Assembly: GCA_045587485.1 (NCBI GenBank)
Contig: JAZNCI010000018.1
Coordinates: 1 to 64,000, forward strand
DNA from: SIG440 sp045587485
GTDB taxonomy: Bacteria > Bacillota > Clostridia > Monoglobales > Monoglobaceae
Reading direction: 5' to 3'
DNA length: 64,000 nucleotides
The translations under genes were made by a program, and so were the position numbers. Shown here in pieces: positions 31,349-40,003 of this stretch. The notes under the pieces are model-generated. The model saw only the letters and a program-made list of their open reading frames with translations. It ran no database searches and was not told the DNA's origin. How positions within the stretch are numbered: position 1 is the stretch's first letter; each line of letters starts with the position of its first letter.

Positions 31349-32941
31349 TTATTCCTCAATGACTGTCATTTTATCGCCAAGCAAATCCTTTTTTGCCGCA
31401 ATATCAAATATAGATGCCGCTTGTCCGTCACGCTGCTTAAGGTTTCCCTGCTTTGAGACCGAAACACTCAATGCCGAGCCCTGAATGGTTGAGAACAAAT
31501 TTGACAAATATTCCTTACCCTCGGTTGTATTTATTTTTTCATAAGCCAAATCACCCGTTAAAACAAGTTCTATTTCATCACCAAAATATAATGCCGTTGC
31601 GTTAAATAAAAATGTATACAGTTTTTTGCTTTCCTGCTTTATAGTATTGAGCGCCTCACGCCATTTTGTCCAGTTTGCAGCATCATCAATATGCGGTGCA
31701 GACTCAGCAGGTATATTCTCTGCGATATGTTGATGAGTTTTAGCTTTTGTAGGTGTTTTTTTAACTGCAACTCCATTTGTTTTAATTGATTCAAGCTCTT
31801 TCTCCAATTTATCAACACGCATCGCCAGCTCTGTGGCATCCTGACCGCTTTCGGGAGTACACAGCTTTACCATTGCCATCTCAACAACAACATTGGGTGC
31901 CGACATTTTTTTTGTCATAAGCAGAAATTCTCCCAGAATTGAAATGGAATATATAAGTCTGTCAATCGAAAATTTTTCTGCCTGTTCTTTGTATTTTGCA
32001 ATTGCTTCTTCTGTTTTTTCAAGTATTTCGCCCGGTGAGTCTGTTGACTTGCAAATCATCAGTGCTCTGAAATGTGCAATCAGTTCTTCAATAAAGTTCG
32101 GTGCTTCCTTACCTTTTTTTAAAAATTCATCGATTATATTGAGTGCAGATTTTGAATCGTATTCTGCAATACTGTCTGATGTTGAAAAAAGAACCCTTCT
32201 GTCAGCAGTTCCAACAATGTCAACAACATCGTCATAACGCAAACAATCACGAGAAAAAGCAATACATTGGTCAAGTATGCTCAATCCGTCACGCATTGAA
32301 CCGTCGGCAAGCTCAGCAACAAACTCCAAAGCATCGGGAGTAATAGCTATCTCCTCGGCCTTAACAATTTTGTTAAGCCTGCGTTCTATATCATCAATGC
32401 CAATTCGTCTAAAATCAAACCGCTGACAGCGCGAATGAATTGTTGCAGGAATTTTATGTGGCTCTGTTGTTGCAAGAATAAATATAACATGAGCTGGGGG
32501 CTCTTCAAGGGTTTTAAGCAAGGCATTAAACGCCTCTGTGGTAAGCATATGAGCCTCGTCCACAATGTAAACCTTATATTTACAGCTTGTGGGACTGTAA
32601 TTAACCTCCTCACGAATTTCACGGATATTATCAATGCCGCTGTTACTGGCAGCATCCATTTCGTAGACATCCAAAATGCTGCCGTCAAGAATTCCACGAC
32701 AAGTATCACATTCATTGCAGGGATTGCCATCATGAGAATTGGTACAGTTTACCGCACGCGAAAAAATTTTTGCCGATGAGGTTTTCCCAGTACCACGAGT
32801 ACCGCAAAACAGATATGCATGGGCAATTCGACCGGTTTTTATGCTGTTTTTAAGGGTTTCGGAAACATGATCTTGACCCACAACATCTTCAAATACAAGA
32901 GGCCTCCACTTTCTGTAAAGTGCCTGATACTTCCCTGACAT
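31349..32941 (-). CDS. dnaX: DNA polymerase III subunit gamma/tau
   Basis: A 530-aa clamp-loader ATPase. Starts MSGKYQALYRKWRP; Walker A is GTRGTGKTSSAK, a zinc-binding Cys set lies in CNECDTC, Walker B is the DEAH-type VYIVDEAHML, and the arginine-finger motif is HSRCQRFDF. The domain III collar and a tau-like C-terminus are present. The start is the ATG at 32941 with GAGGTG six bases upstream. No slippery A-run and stem suggesting a gamma frameshift was noted. It is directly downstream of the SRP RNA gene. Confidence 0.96.
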   Translation of the reverse strand: MSGKYQALYRKWRPLVFEDVVGQDHVSETLKNSIKTGRIAHAYLFCGTRGTGKTSSAKIFSRAVNCTNSHDGNPCNECDTCRGILDGSILDVYEMDAASNSGIDNIREIREEVNYSPTSCKYKVYIVDEAHMLTTEAFNALLKTLEEPPAHVIFILATTEPHKIPATIHSRCQRFDFRRIGIDDIERRLNKIVKAEEIAITPDALEFVAELADGSMRDGLSILDQCIAFSRDCLRYDDVVDIVGTADRRVLFSTSDSIAEYDSKSALNIIDEFLKKGKEAPNFIEELIAHFRALMICKSTDSPGEILEKTEEAIAKYKEQAEKFSIDRLIYSISILGEFLLMTKKMSAPNVVVEMAMVKLCTPESGQDATELAMRVDKLEKELESIKTNGVAVKKTPTKAKTHQHIAENIPAESAPHIDDAANWTKWREALNTIKQESKKLYTFLFNATALYFGDEIELVLTGDLAYEKINTTEGKEYLSNLFSTIQGSALSVSVSKQGNLKQRDGQAASIFDIAAKKDLLGDKMTVIEE

Positions 32942-33011
32942 CTGTTTCACCTCACAAAACTTAAAATCAAATTTATTATATAATAAAAGCTATGTGCTTG
33001 AGTTCGAAACA

Positions 33012-33252
33012 AAAAAACCTCCGTTACTTAACCGGCATGCTCAGACCCGGCACCCCTGCGGCACATCAAAAAGAACTGCTTAACGCTGCTGCATTCCTGC
33101 CCTGACGTGGTTCACAGGTTTCAATTGCGCAGGACCGAATCGTCAACGCCCACCAAAGTTAAGGCAGACAAGACAAATTTTGCCCCTCAGCTCAAGTTTT
33201 CATCCCCACTGTAGCGGATTGTGGGTTACAAGGTACCGCTAACACCCCAATT
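33012..33252 (-). ncRNA. ffs: Signal recognition particle RNA, large (Alu-containing) type
   Basis: The minus strand carries the conserved SRP helix 8 with GTGAACCACGTCAGG and AGCAGC (about 33085-33115), flanked by helix 5 segments such as GCAGGGGTGCC and the 5' Alu portion starting TGGGGTGTTAGCGG. The 3' end runs into GGAGG and seven T (33011-33017). The size, about 240-250 nt, fits the large bacterial SRP RNA of spore-formers. It forms the core of the co-translational targeting particle with Ffh. Exact ends are estimated; the promoter predicts a 5' end near 33255-33261. The rest of the 487-bp gap between dnaX and the methyltransferase holds only the two promoters. Confidence 0.95.
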
Positions 33253-33267
33253 TAACATAGCTAAACA

Positions 33268-33296
33268 ATTATATCACACAAAGCACCCGATGTCAA
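33268..33296 (-). promoter_or_regulatory. Sigma-A promoter of the SRP RNA gene
   Basis: Minus-strand TTGACA (33296-33291), 17-bp spacer, TATAAT (33273-33268): a full consensus promoter, as expected for an abundant RNA. Confidence 0.9.
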
Positions 33297-33358
33297 GCAT
33301 ACAGCAAAGGACTTTATGTGTTTCTATAAGGAATAATTGTTTGATTTACAATTTTTAT

Positions 33359-33387
33359 TTGACTAACCCTTTACATAATGATATAAT
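33359..33387 (+). promoter_or_regulatory. Sigma-A promoter of the RNA methyltransferase
   Basis: TTGACT (33359-33364), 17-bp spacer, TATAAT (33382-33387), 41 bp before the ATG. Confidence 0.7.
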
Positions 33388-33428
33388 TAAACAAATCTAG
33401 TTTTTAATATCCGAAAGGTTAACCTGAA

Positions 33429-34550
33429 ATGAAAAAAATGCTACTCACAATTCCAACACTTCTGGGAACAGAACAAATTGTTGCAAACGAGGTAAGACAT
33501 CTTGGCTATGAAACAACAGAGATTAAGGACGGCAGTGTTACGTTTGAAGGCGATGCCGAGGCGATTTGTCTTGCCAACATAAGTCTGCGCAGTGCAGAAC
33601 GTGTTATGATAAAAATTGCAGAATTTAAGGCTACATCCTTTGAGGAGCTTTTCGAAAAGGTAAAACGTATTGCCTGGGAAAATATCATAGAGGCAGATGC
33701 AGCATTCCCCGTTAAGGGACATTCATTAAAATCTGTTCTTCACAGCGTTCCTGATTGTCAGAAAATAATAAAAAAAGCTGTTGTGACAAGGCTTTCAAAT
33801 CATTATGGAATAACACACTTTGAGGAAACCGGTCCGCTTTATCCCATACAGTTTTCACTTATTAAGGACATTATTACAATTTACATCGACACAAGTGGCG
33901 AAAATCTGTACAAGCGTGGCTATCGTGAAAAAAGTGTTCTTGCACCAATGCGTGAAACTCTGGCATATTCAATGATAGACCTGAGCTTCTGGCGTGGTGA
34001 CAGAATTTTTCTTGACCCCTTCTGTGGCAGTGGAACGTTGCCAATCGAAGCTGCACTTTATGCCTGCAATATTGCTCCTGGCATAAAACGCAAATTTGTC
34101 GCAGAAAGCTGGCGAAATCATATTCCCCGTGAAATATGGAAGGATATTCGTGCCGAGGCTGCCGATAATGCACGCCCAAATGCAAAAACAATGATTTATG
34201 CATCGGATATCGACCCTGAGGCTATTGCAATTGCAAAAAAGAATGCCGAAAACGCAGGCGTTGCGGATAAAATTAAATTCAGCGTATGTGATGTGGCAAA
34301 GCTGACTCCATTTAAAGATAAAGGTGTTATAATATGCAATCCCCCATATGGAGAAAGACTTCTTGATGCAAAGCTTTGCGAAAAGCTGTATCGTACAATG
34401 GGCAGAAAATTTGCAGAATTTTCACAGGCAAAGAAATTTATTCTCACTTCTCACGAAAAATTTGAGCCGCTTTACGGAGCTTTTGCTGACAAGCGCAGAA
34501 AAGTATATAACGGTATGCTGAAATGTTATATTTATCAATATTTTAAATAA
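33429..34550 (+). CDS. THUMP-domain class I SAM-dependent RNA methyltransferase
   Basis: A 373-aa enzyme of the RlmL-N/YpsC-like family. The N-terminal THUMP RNA-binding domain covers about 45-155. The Rossmann methyltransferase domain has FLDPFCGSGTLPIEAAL (SAM loop, about 195-211), an acidic ASDIDPEAI motif, and the catalytic motif IICNPPYGERL, which indicates N2-guanine (or N6-adenine) methylation. Family members act on 23S rRNA, but the exact target is not evident. AAAGG is ten bases before the ATG. Monocistronic. Confidence 0.92.
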   Translation: MKKMLLTIPTLLGTEQIVANEVRHLGYETTEIKDGSVTFEGDAEAICLANISLRSAERVMIKIAEFKATSFEELFEKVKRIAWENIIEADAAFPVKGHSLKSVLHSVPDCQKIIKKAVVTRLSNHYGITHFEETGPLYPIQFSLIKDIITIYIDTSGENLYKRGYREKSVLAPMRETLAYSMIDLSFWRGDRIFLDPFCGSGTLPIEAALYACNIAPGIKRKFVAESWRNHIPREIWKDIRAEAADNARPNAKTMIYASDIDPEAIAIAKKNAENAGVADKIKFSVCDVAKLTPFKDKGVIICNPPYGERLLDAKLCEKLYRTMGRKFAEFSQAKKFILTSHEKFEPLYGAFADKRRKVYNGMLKCYIYQYFK

Positions 34551-34595
34551 AAAATGCTCTAAGTATATTTAGTAAATTTTCATTTCTTTTATAAA

Positions 34596-34630
34596 AAAAG
34601 TCAAAATAGCAGTAAACTATTTTGACTTTT
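34596..34630. terminator. Bidirectional terminator between methyltransferase and ddh
   Basis: AAAGTCAAAATAG (34597-34609) pairs with CTATTTTGACTTT (34617-34629), with A-run before and T-run after, serving both convergent genes. Confidence 0.85.
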
Positions 34631-34640
34631 TATATTTAAT

Positions 34641-35627
34641 TTACAAAAGTTCTTTGCGAAGGTCGGCAGGGTCTTTTGCACTGAGCATTGACGGTGCAAT
34701 ATCAAAAACAGTTTTACAGCCGCAAACACCTGTTTTGTTCAGTTTGTATGCCGCCCTTGCGTAAGCAACAATTACCGATGCGGTAAATTCGGGGTTGGAG
34801 TCAAGTTTTAAGCTATATTCGATTATATGCTGATGTTCAAGATTTAAGCCCGTCCTGCCGCTGCGGATAACAAAGCCGCCATGAGGAATTCCGCTATGGT
34901 CACGGTTAAGCTCCTCCTGAGAGATAAAATGAACTATTGTATCATAGTCAGCAAAATAATTTGGCATTGTCTTGATTTCATTTTCAATTCTTGTCTTGTC
35001 TGCCCCTTCCTCGGCAACAACAAAACATTCTCTGATATGCTTCTGGCGTGTTGTAAGTTCAGGGTTTGAGCCACTGCGAACTGCATCAAGAGCCTCGTCA
35101 ACAGGGATTGTATACTGCTTTGCGTCAAGAACACCTTCAATCCGGCGTATTGCATCCGAATGTCCCTGACTTACGCCCTTGCCCCAGAAGGTATAATCCT
35201 TTCCGTCAGGAAGAACTGCCTCTGCATACATTCTGTTAAGTGAGAACATTCCGGGGTCCCAACCAACAGAAATAATTGCAACCTTGCCCGATTCCTTTGC
35301 CGCCTTATCTACATTTTCAAAATGCTCGGGAATTTTTGCGTGGGTATCAAAGCTGTCAACCACGTTGTATAACCTTACCATTTCAGGTGTTTGGGCAGGA
35401 AGGTCTGTCGCACTCCCGCCGCACAAAATAAGAACATCAATTTTATTTGACATATTTTTAAGCTCGTCCGCACCGTAAACCGAAACGCCCTCGGTATTGA
35501 TTTTCAATGCTTTGGGGTCACGTCTTGTGAACACCCCAACAAGCTCCATATCGGGATTTTGACGTATTGCACACTCAACGCCACGCCCTAAGTTCCCATA
35601 ACCATAAATTGCAATTTTAATACTCAT
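34641..35627 (-). CDS. ddh: meso-Diaminopimelate dehydrogenase
   Basis: A 328-aa NADPH enzyme that converts tetrahydrodipicolinate, ammonia and NADPH to meso-diaminopimelate in one step, bypassing the four-enzyme acyl routes. The N-terminal Rossmann motif is IYGYGNLGRGVE. Further Ddh signatures are CGGSATDLP, VVDSFDTHAKIP, SVGWDPGMFSLNR, FWGKGVSQGHSDAIR and IPHGGFVIRSGRTG. The ATG at 35627 fits the family start. It implies the variant lysine pathway together with asd-dapA-dapB at 12-15 kb. No other dap genes are in the window. Confidence 0.95.
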   Translation of the reverse strand: MSIKIAIYGYGNLGRGVECAIRQNPDMELVGVFTRRDPKALKINTEGVSVYGADELKNMSNKIDVLILCGGSATDLPAQTPEMVRLYNVVDSFDTHAKIPEHFENVDKAAKESGKVAIISVGWDPGMFSLNRMYAEAVLPDGKDYTFWGKGVSQGHSDAIRRIEGVLDAKQYTIPVDEALDAVRSGSNPELTTRQKHIRECFVVAEEGADKTRIENEIKTMPNYFADYDTIVHFISQEELNRDHSGIPHGGFVIRSGRTGLNLEHQHIIEYSLKLDSNPEFTASVIVAYARAAYKLNKTGVCGCKTVFDIAPSMLSAKDPADLRKELL

Positions 35628-35755
35628 TATCCTCATAACCTTTCTATCTAAAAAGTAATTCTGTATTCAGACACATAATTCTAAAATATATATGCATATT
35701 CATTATACCACCTTTTTAACAGCTCTTCAATATTTTTCTACTAAAAAAATAAAAA

Positions 35756-35783
35756 AGCGGTATTGCAAAAATGCAAAGCCGCT
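35756..35783 (-). terminator. Intrinsic terminator of dpaA-dpaB
   Basis: AGCGG (35756-35760) pairs with CCGCT (35779-35783), with inner complementarity (TTGCA/TGCAA) and a minus-strand TTTTTTATTTTTTT tail. Confidence 0.85.
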
Positions 35784-35791
35784 CTTATTTC

Positions 35792-36379
35792 TTATTCATA
35801 TGCTTTTAGCATAGGCTGTATCTGTATTCCGTCAAGAGCCTGCTCAATGGTTGGAATAATATATTCCATTTGTGCAACCAAAGAATTTTCTTTTGAAATA
35901 TAGTCATCCTGTCCAAAGGGTACAAAATATATATTTTTCATATTTGAAAGTATGCCTATGTTTTTTGCATTGTTACCAAGACCATCATTGGTTGAAATTC
36001 CAATAACAACAGGCCTTTTGTTTCTGAGATGTGCCTTTACAGCCAATGTTACTGACGAATCTGCAATTCCTGACGCCAACTTTGCCAGAGAATTCCCCGT
36101 GCAAGGCGCCACAACCAGTATATCAAGCATCCTTTTAGGGCCAATAGGCTCTGCATCACGAACAGATGCTATTACCTTTTCGCCTGTTATTTCTTCAAAT
36201 TTTCTTATATGCTCCTCAGCTTTACCAAATCTGGTATCCGTTGTATAGCTGATTTCAGACATAATCGGAATAACTTTTGCCCCTTGCTGTACCAATGCAT
36301 CTATCTGCGGAAAAACTCTTGCAAAGGTACAGAAAGAGCCTGTTAATGCAAATCCAATTGTTTTGTCAGTCAGTTTCAT
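35792..36379 (-). CDS. dpaB: Dipicolinate synthase subunit B
   Basis: A 195-aa flavoprotein-like subunit (SpoVFB type): GFALTGSFCTFARVFPQID at the start, VVAPCTGNSLAKLASGIADSSVTLAVKAH in the middle and NDGLGNNAKN later. With DpaA it makes dipicolinic acid for the spore core in the mother cell. The start overlaps the dpaA stop by 4 bp. Length matches Bacillus SpoVFB (about 200). Confidence 0.95.
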   Translation of the reverse strand: MKLTDKTIGFALTGSFCTFARVFPQIDALVQQGAKVIPIMSEISYTTDTRFGKAEEHIRKFEEITGEKVIASVRDAEPIGPKRMLDILVVAPCTGNSLAKLASGIADSSVTLAVKAHLRNKRPVVIGISTNDGLGNNAKNIGILSNMKNIYFVPFGQDDYISKENSLVAQMEYIIPTIEQALDGIQIQPMLKAYE

Positions 36380-37275
36380 CCGTTCGCCTCCGTTTCATTA
36401 ATGATATTTAAAATTGTACTGCAAATAATATCTCCTGCAGTATCTGCCGCCACCTTGCCGGGAAGAGACAGCGCCCAGATTACTTTTATTCCCAAACGTC
36501 TTGCCTCATCAAAATCCACCCCTCCAGGCTTTGACGCAAGGTCAATAATTAAAACATTTCTTTTGAGCTTTGAGAGCAAATGATAATCTAAAATCATACT
36601 TGGAGCCGTATTAAATATAACATCAAAGCTGTCTGCTGTTGTACTCAAATCCGAAATCGGGCAACTGTCACATCCCATTGCAAACGCAAATGCCTGGTCA
36701 TCCTTTTTTCGTGCCGCAACAGTAACATAAGCCCCCAAACCCTTTAACATTTTTGACAACACCTTGCCTATACGGCCGTTGCCTATGACGAGGCATCGTG
36801 AAGAATGCAAGGTGAAAGGAGTTTCCTCCATCGCTATCTGAATTGCACCCTCTGCGGTTGGAATTGCATTAAGCATTGCAAGCTCCTCGCGGCAAAGATA
36901 ATCAATAAGCATAATACGATGGGTTTCAGCCATTGCTTTAATCTTTGTGTCACAACGTCCTGCAAGAATACAGTTTTTTGCAGACAAATTTCCAAATACT
37001 TCAGCAACAGGAATTGTATGTTTGTAAAGAGGGGTATTTATATTCTTTCCATCGGTTGAATATGGTAATGGCAAAACAACAGCATCATATATATCATCAA
37101 TCTCAGAAAAATCCCACAATATCTGTATATTTTTTGAGAGTTTTTCACTGTGTTCGTTATCAAAACCCATTACAAATACTGCATTACCCATATCTGCAAT
37201 TTTATTTATTGCACGAATTTGCCTCAGGTCACCCCCGACAAATAATAATTTTTTTGTATTAGCGGAAATCGTCAT
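36376..37275 (-). CDS. dpaA: Dipicolinate synthase subunit A
   Basis: A 299-aa dehydrogenase-like subunit (SpoVFA type). An N-terminal domain (FVGGDLRQIRAINKIAD) precedes an NAD(P)-binding fold with VIGNGRIGKVLSKMLKGLGAYVTVAAR (about 166-192). It oxidises the DapA product to dipicolinate with DpaB. GGAGG lies eight bases before the ATG. A sigma-K-like promoter precedes it, fitting late mother-cell expression as in Bacillus. Confidence 0.95.
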   Translation of the reverse strand: MTISANTKKLLFVGGDLRQIRAINKIADMGNAVFVMGFDNEHSEKLSKNIQILWDFSEIDDIYDAVVLPLPYSTDGKNINTPLYKHTIPVAEVFGNLSAKNCILAGRCDTKIKAMAETHRIMLIDYLCREELAMLNAIPTAEGAIQIAMEETPFTLHSSRCLVIGNGRIGKVLSKMLKGLGAYVTVAARKKDDQAFAFAMGCDSCPISDLSTTADSFDVIFNTAPSMILDYHLLSKLKRNVLIIDLASKPGGVDFDEARRLGIKVIWALSLPGKVAADTAGDIICSTILNIINETEANG

Positions 37276-37311
37276 AATTTTTCCTCCAACAAATAGAATT
37301 TGTTTTACTTT

Positions 37312-37337
37312 ATATTATGTAAAACTATGGGTTTTGT
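37312..37337 (-). promoter_or_regulatory. Sigma-K-like promoter of dpaA-dpaB
   Basis: On the minus strand AC (37337-37336), a 16-bp spacer and CATAATAT (37319-37312) match the Bacillus sigma-K pattern AC-16/17-CATANNNT. It is 37 bp before the start codon. Confidence 0.5.
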
Positions 37338-37353
37338 GTTTGGAAATAAGAAA

Positions 37354-37381
37354 AAAAGCTGTCGTATAAACAACAGCTTTT
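37354..37381 (-). terminator. Intrinsic terminator of the tig-clpP-clpX-lipoprotein cluster
   Basis: AAAAGCTGT (37354-37362) pairs with ACAGCTTTT (37373-37381). On the minus strand TTTTTTTCTTATTT continues past the stem, 5 bp after the lipoprotein stop. Confidence 0.85.
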
Positions 37382-37385
37382 CGTA

Positions 37386-37958
37386 TCAGTCCTCTACGTC
37401 ATATTCCGGAAAAGATGAATATCTTCGGTTTATTCCGCCATCAGTAATTTCAGCGGTATCATAGATTATATTTTTTTTATATCCGTTGTCGGTCTTTGAA
37501 AACTCGTAGTTTGCAACCGAAAAACTTGCACCGGTGGATATAATAAGCTTAATTTTAGGTTCTGCACCATTCTTCGTATAATAATCCGAAACCTCGAAAT
37601 ACGGATAGCCGGCACTCAAATACTGATTGAAAAGCAAAAAATCCTCTTCTCTGTCATCAATATAAAGTGCCCAATTCTGACCGTCATTCCATAAAAATTT
37701 GCCATCTTTATCACGCTCTGCAGAGGTCACAAGCATAATATTTTCATCTGCCCCGTCACCATCAAGGTCGCCTGTAAACTTGCTGACCTCGTTCCAATCA
37801 AGAATATCCGCCGAAACTTCTTCTGATTTGATTACCTCGGTCTTACTTTCAACGCTCGGCTCTGTAATATGATTTTCAGACACATCTGTATTTTTGTTAC
37901 AACCCGAAAACGCAAGAACAATTAATATAAAAACAAACAAGAGTTTTATTTTTTTCAC
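37386..37958 (-). CDS. Lipoprotein with a VCBS/FG-GAP-like acidic repeat
   Basis: A 190-aa exported lipoprotein. The N-terminus VKKIKLLFVF leads to the lipobox LAFSGC, with the lipidated Cys at about 20, followed by a T/S/E-rich linker. Residues ~55-75 include FTGDLDGDGADENIML, a calcium-loop-like motif of VCBS/FG-GAP repeats. No family was recognised. The start is GTG at 37958 with AAAGGAAG seven bases upstream; a longer frame to 38006 lies inside the clpX end. It is 28 bp downstream of clpX and shares the terminator, so it is probably co-transcribed with protease genes. Confidence 0.8.
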   Translation of the reverse strand: MKKIKLLFVFILIVLAFSGCNKNTDVSENHITEPSVESKTEVIKSEEVSADILDWNEVSKFTGDLDGDGADENIMLVTSAERDKDGKFLWNDGQNWALYIDDREEDFLLFNQYLSAGYPYFEVSDYYTKNGAEPKIKLIISTGASFSVANYEFSKTDNGYKKNIIYDTAEITDGGINRRYSSFPEYDVED

Positions 37959-37986
37959 AGCAAATCTTCCTTTCGTCGCAGATTTT

Positions 37987-39288
37987 TTAACAAGCAGGTA
38001 TATCATCAGCCATTACCTTTGGGGTACGGGTCTTTTTGACAGCCTTCTTTTCTTCCTTCACAACAACAGGCGCCGCCTTTTCAGTTACACATTCCCTCGT
38101 AACGGTAACAGCTTTAATTGACGGATCAGAAGGAATTTCAAACATAATATCCTGCATAACATTCTCTAAAATAGTTCTCAAGCCTCTTGCACCGGTATTT
38201 CTTTCAATAGCCTTTTCCGCCACAGCATCAACAGCCTCGTCAGATACAACAAGTTCAACGTTATCCATTTCAAACAGTTTTTTATACTGTTTTACAAGAG
38301 CGTTTTTCGGCTGTGTAAGGATCATTTTAAGTGCGTTTTTATCCAAGGATTCTAATGTGGTAATAACAGGTACACGGCCGATAAATTCAGGAATAAGACC
38401 AAATTTCAGTAAGTCATCAGGGATAAGCTGTTTGAGAGTGTCCCCTCGATTTTTGTCTTTTTTGCTTTCTACCTTGGCACCAAAGCCCATAGCCTTCGAA
38501 TTTACACGGCTTTCAATAATCTTGTCGATGCCTTCAAAAGCACCACCGCAGATAAACAAAATATTGGTTGTGTCAATCTGAATAAATTCCTGATGAGGAT
38601 GCTTTCTTCCGCCTGTGGGTGGAACAGACGCAATCGTACCTTCAAGAATTTTAAGAAGTGTCTGCTGAACACCTTCGCCACTGACATCACGGGTAATCGA
38701 AGGGTTCTCTGACTTTCTTGAAATTTTGTCAATTTCATCAATATAGATAATACCCTTTTCTGCCTTCTGAATGTCATAATCTGCGGCTTGAATAAGCTTG
38801 AGGAGAATGTTTTCAACATCCTCACCCACATAGCCTGCCTCGGTCAAAGATGTTGCATCAGCAATCACAAAAGGAACATTCATCATCTTTGCAAGAGTTT
38901 GTGCGATAAAGGTTTTACCTACACCTGTGGGACCTAAAAGAAGAATGTTGCTTTTCTGGAGTTCGATATCATCGTTCTCGCCATTATAGCCAATCCTTTT
39001 ATAATGATTATAGATTGCAACTGAAAGAGCCTTTTTTGCAGCATCCTGACCAACAATATATTCATCAAGAAAAGCCTTGATTTCTCTTGGCTTGGGAAGC
39101 TCTTTAATCTCAGTCTCTAACGCATCCGATGAGATATCATCAAATTCATCCTCTACAATTTCAAAGCAGAGGTCAACGCATTCGTTGCAAATATAAACTC
39201 CGGGGCCCTCAATCATTTTTTTAACCTGTTCCTCTGTTTTGCCGCAGAAGGAACAGCGGATATGTCGTGTATCATTGCTGTTTGACAT
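37987..39288 (-). CDS. clpX: ATP-dependent Clp protease ATP-binding subunit ClpX
   Basis: A 433-aa AAA+ unfoldase. The N-terminal C4 zinc-binding domain is present (CSFCGKTE, then YICNECVDLC). Walker A is GPTGVGKT and Walker B IIYIDEIDKI; the pore loop GYVGED follows SLTEA. A ClpP-docking IGF-type loop is seen as MGFG in the NSKAMGFGAKVE region. The C-terminus has a K/A/V-rich tail. AAGGAG precedes the ATG. It lies 28 bp after clpP. Confidence 0.97.
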   Translation of the reverse strand: MSNSNDTRHIRCSFCGKTEEQVKKMIEGPGVYICNECVDLCFEIVEDEFDDISSDALETEIKELPKPREIKAFLDEYIVGQDAAKKALSVAIYNHYKRIGYNGENDDIELQKSNILLLGPTGVGKTFIAQTLAKMMNVPFVIADATSLTEAGYVGEDVENILLKLIQAADYDIQKAEKGIIYIDEIDKISRKSENPSITRDVSGEGVQQTLLKILEGTIASVPPTGGRKHPHQEFIQIDTTNILFICGGAFEGIDKIIESRVNSKAMGFGAKVESKKDKNRGDTLKQLIPDDLLKFGLIPEFIGRVPVITTLESLDKNALKMILTQPKNALVKQYKKLFEMDNVELVVSDEAVDAVAEKAIERNTGARGLRTILENVMQDIMFEIPSDPSIKAVTVTRECVTEKAAPVVVKEEKKAVKKTRTPKVMADDIPAC

Positions 39289-39316
39289 ATAATGTCTCCT
39301 TTAATCAATAAATCTA

Positions 39317-39904
39317 TTATCTCTTTTCAACTATTTTATCAATAAGACCGTATTTAAGAGCCTCTTCTGCTGACATAAAATTATCACGCTCGGTATCCTT
39401 TTGAATAACCTCAAGGGGTTGACCTGTGTGGTCTGCCAGCATATGATTAAGCTTATCCTTCATCTTGATTATGCGCTCTGCGTGAATCTGGATATCTGTT
39501 GCCTGACCCTGAGCACCTCCAAGAGGCTGATGAATCATTATTTCGCTGTTGGGAAGAGCAAATCTCTTGCCCTTGGCACCTGCTGACAAAAGAAATGCGC
39601 CCATTGATGCCGCCATACCCACGCAGATTGTTGAAACATCTGCCTTGGTATATTTCATTGTATCATAAATTGCCATACCTGCGGTAATTGAGCCGCCGGG
39701 GCTGTTGATGTAAAGGTTTATATCCTTGTCAGGGTCTTCGCTGTCAAGGAACAAAAGCTGAGCAACAACTAAGCTTGCAGTTGCATCATTAACCTCGTCA
39801 GAGAGAAATATAATTCTATCTTTCAAAAGACGTGAAAAAATGTCATATGACCGCTCTCCTCGGCTTGTTTGCTCGATTACATATGGTACTAAACTGTTAT
39901 ACAT
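39317..39904 (-). CDS. clpP: ATP-dependent Clp protease proteolytic subunit
   Basis: A 195-aa serine peptidase with triad S100 (GMAASMG), H125 (MIHQPLGG) and D174 (TERDNFMSA). The start at 39904 (MYNSLVPYVIEQ) has AGGAGG seven bases upstream and matches the family; a longer frame to 39952 lacks a site. It forms the degradation chamber served by ClpX. Gene order tig-clpP-clpX is the usual one. No CtsR-like operator was recognised upstream. Confidence 0.97.
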   Translation of the reverse strand: MYNSLVPYVIEQTSRGERSYDIFSRLLKDRIIFLSDEVNDATASLVVAQLLFLDSEDPDKDINLYINSPGGSITAGMAIYDTMKYTKADVSTICVGMAASMGAFLLSAGAKGKRFALPNSEIMIHQPLGGAQGQATDIQIHAERIIKMKDKLNHMLADHTGQPLEVIQKDTERDNFMSAEEALKYGLIDKIVEKR

Positions 39905-39954
39905 ATTTTTTCCTCCTAATATCTGTTTTTTCGACATTGTCCAAAAATACAAGC

Positions 39955-39979
39955 AAGGTTAATCGAAATGATTAACCTT
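39955..39979 (-). terminator. Hairpin between tig and clpP
   Basis: AAGGTTAATC (39955-39964) pairs with GATTAACCTT (39970-39979). On the minus strand GCTTGTATTTTT follows. It may attenuate rather than fully stop transcription into clpP. Confidence 0.6.
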
Positions 39980-40003
39980 TGCCAAATATTTTATACAGCC
40001 AAA

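Noticed and set aside
31349..32941. Programmed frameshift producing gamma from dnaX
   Set aside because: No slippery A-run with a downstream stem was seen in the minus-strand coding sequence.
33012..33252. Small ORFs inside the SRP RNA region
   Set aside because: The conserved RNA helices, promoter and T-run explain the sequence; the frames are short and lack ribosome sites.
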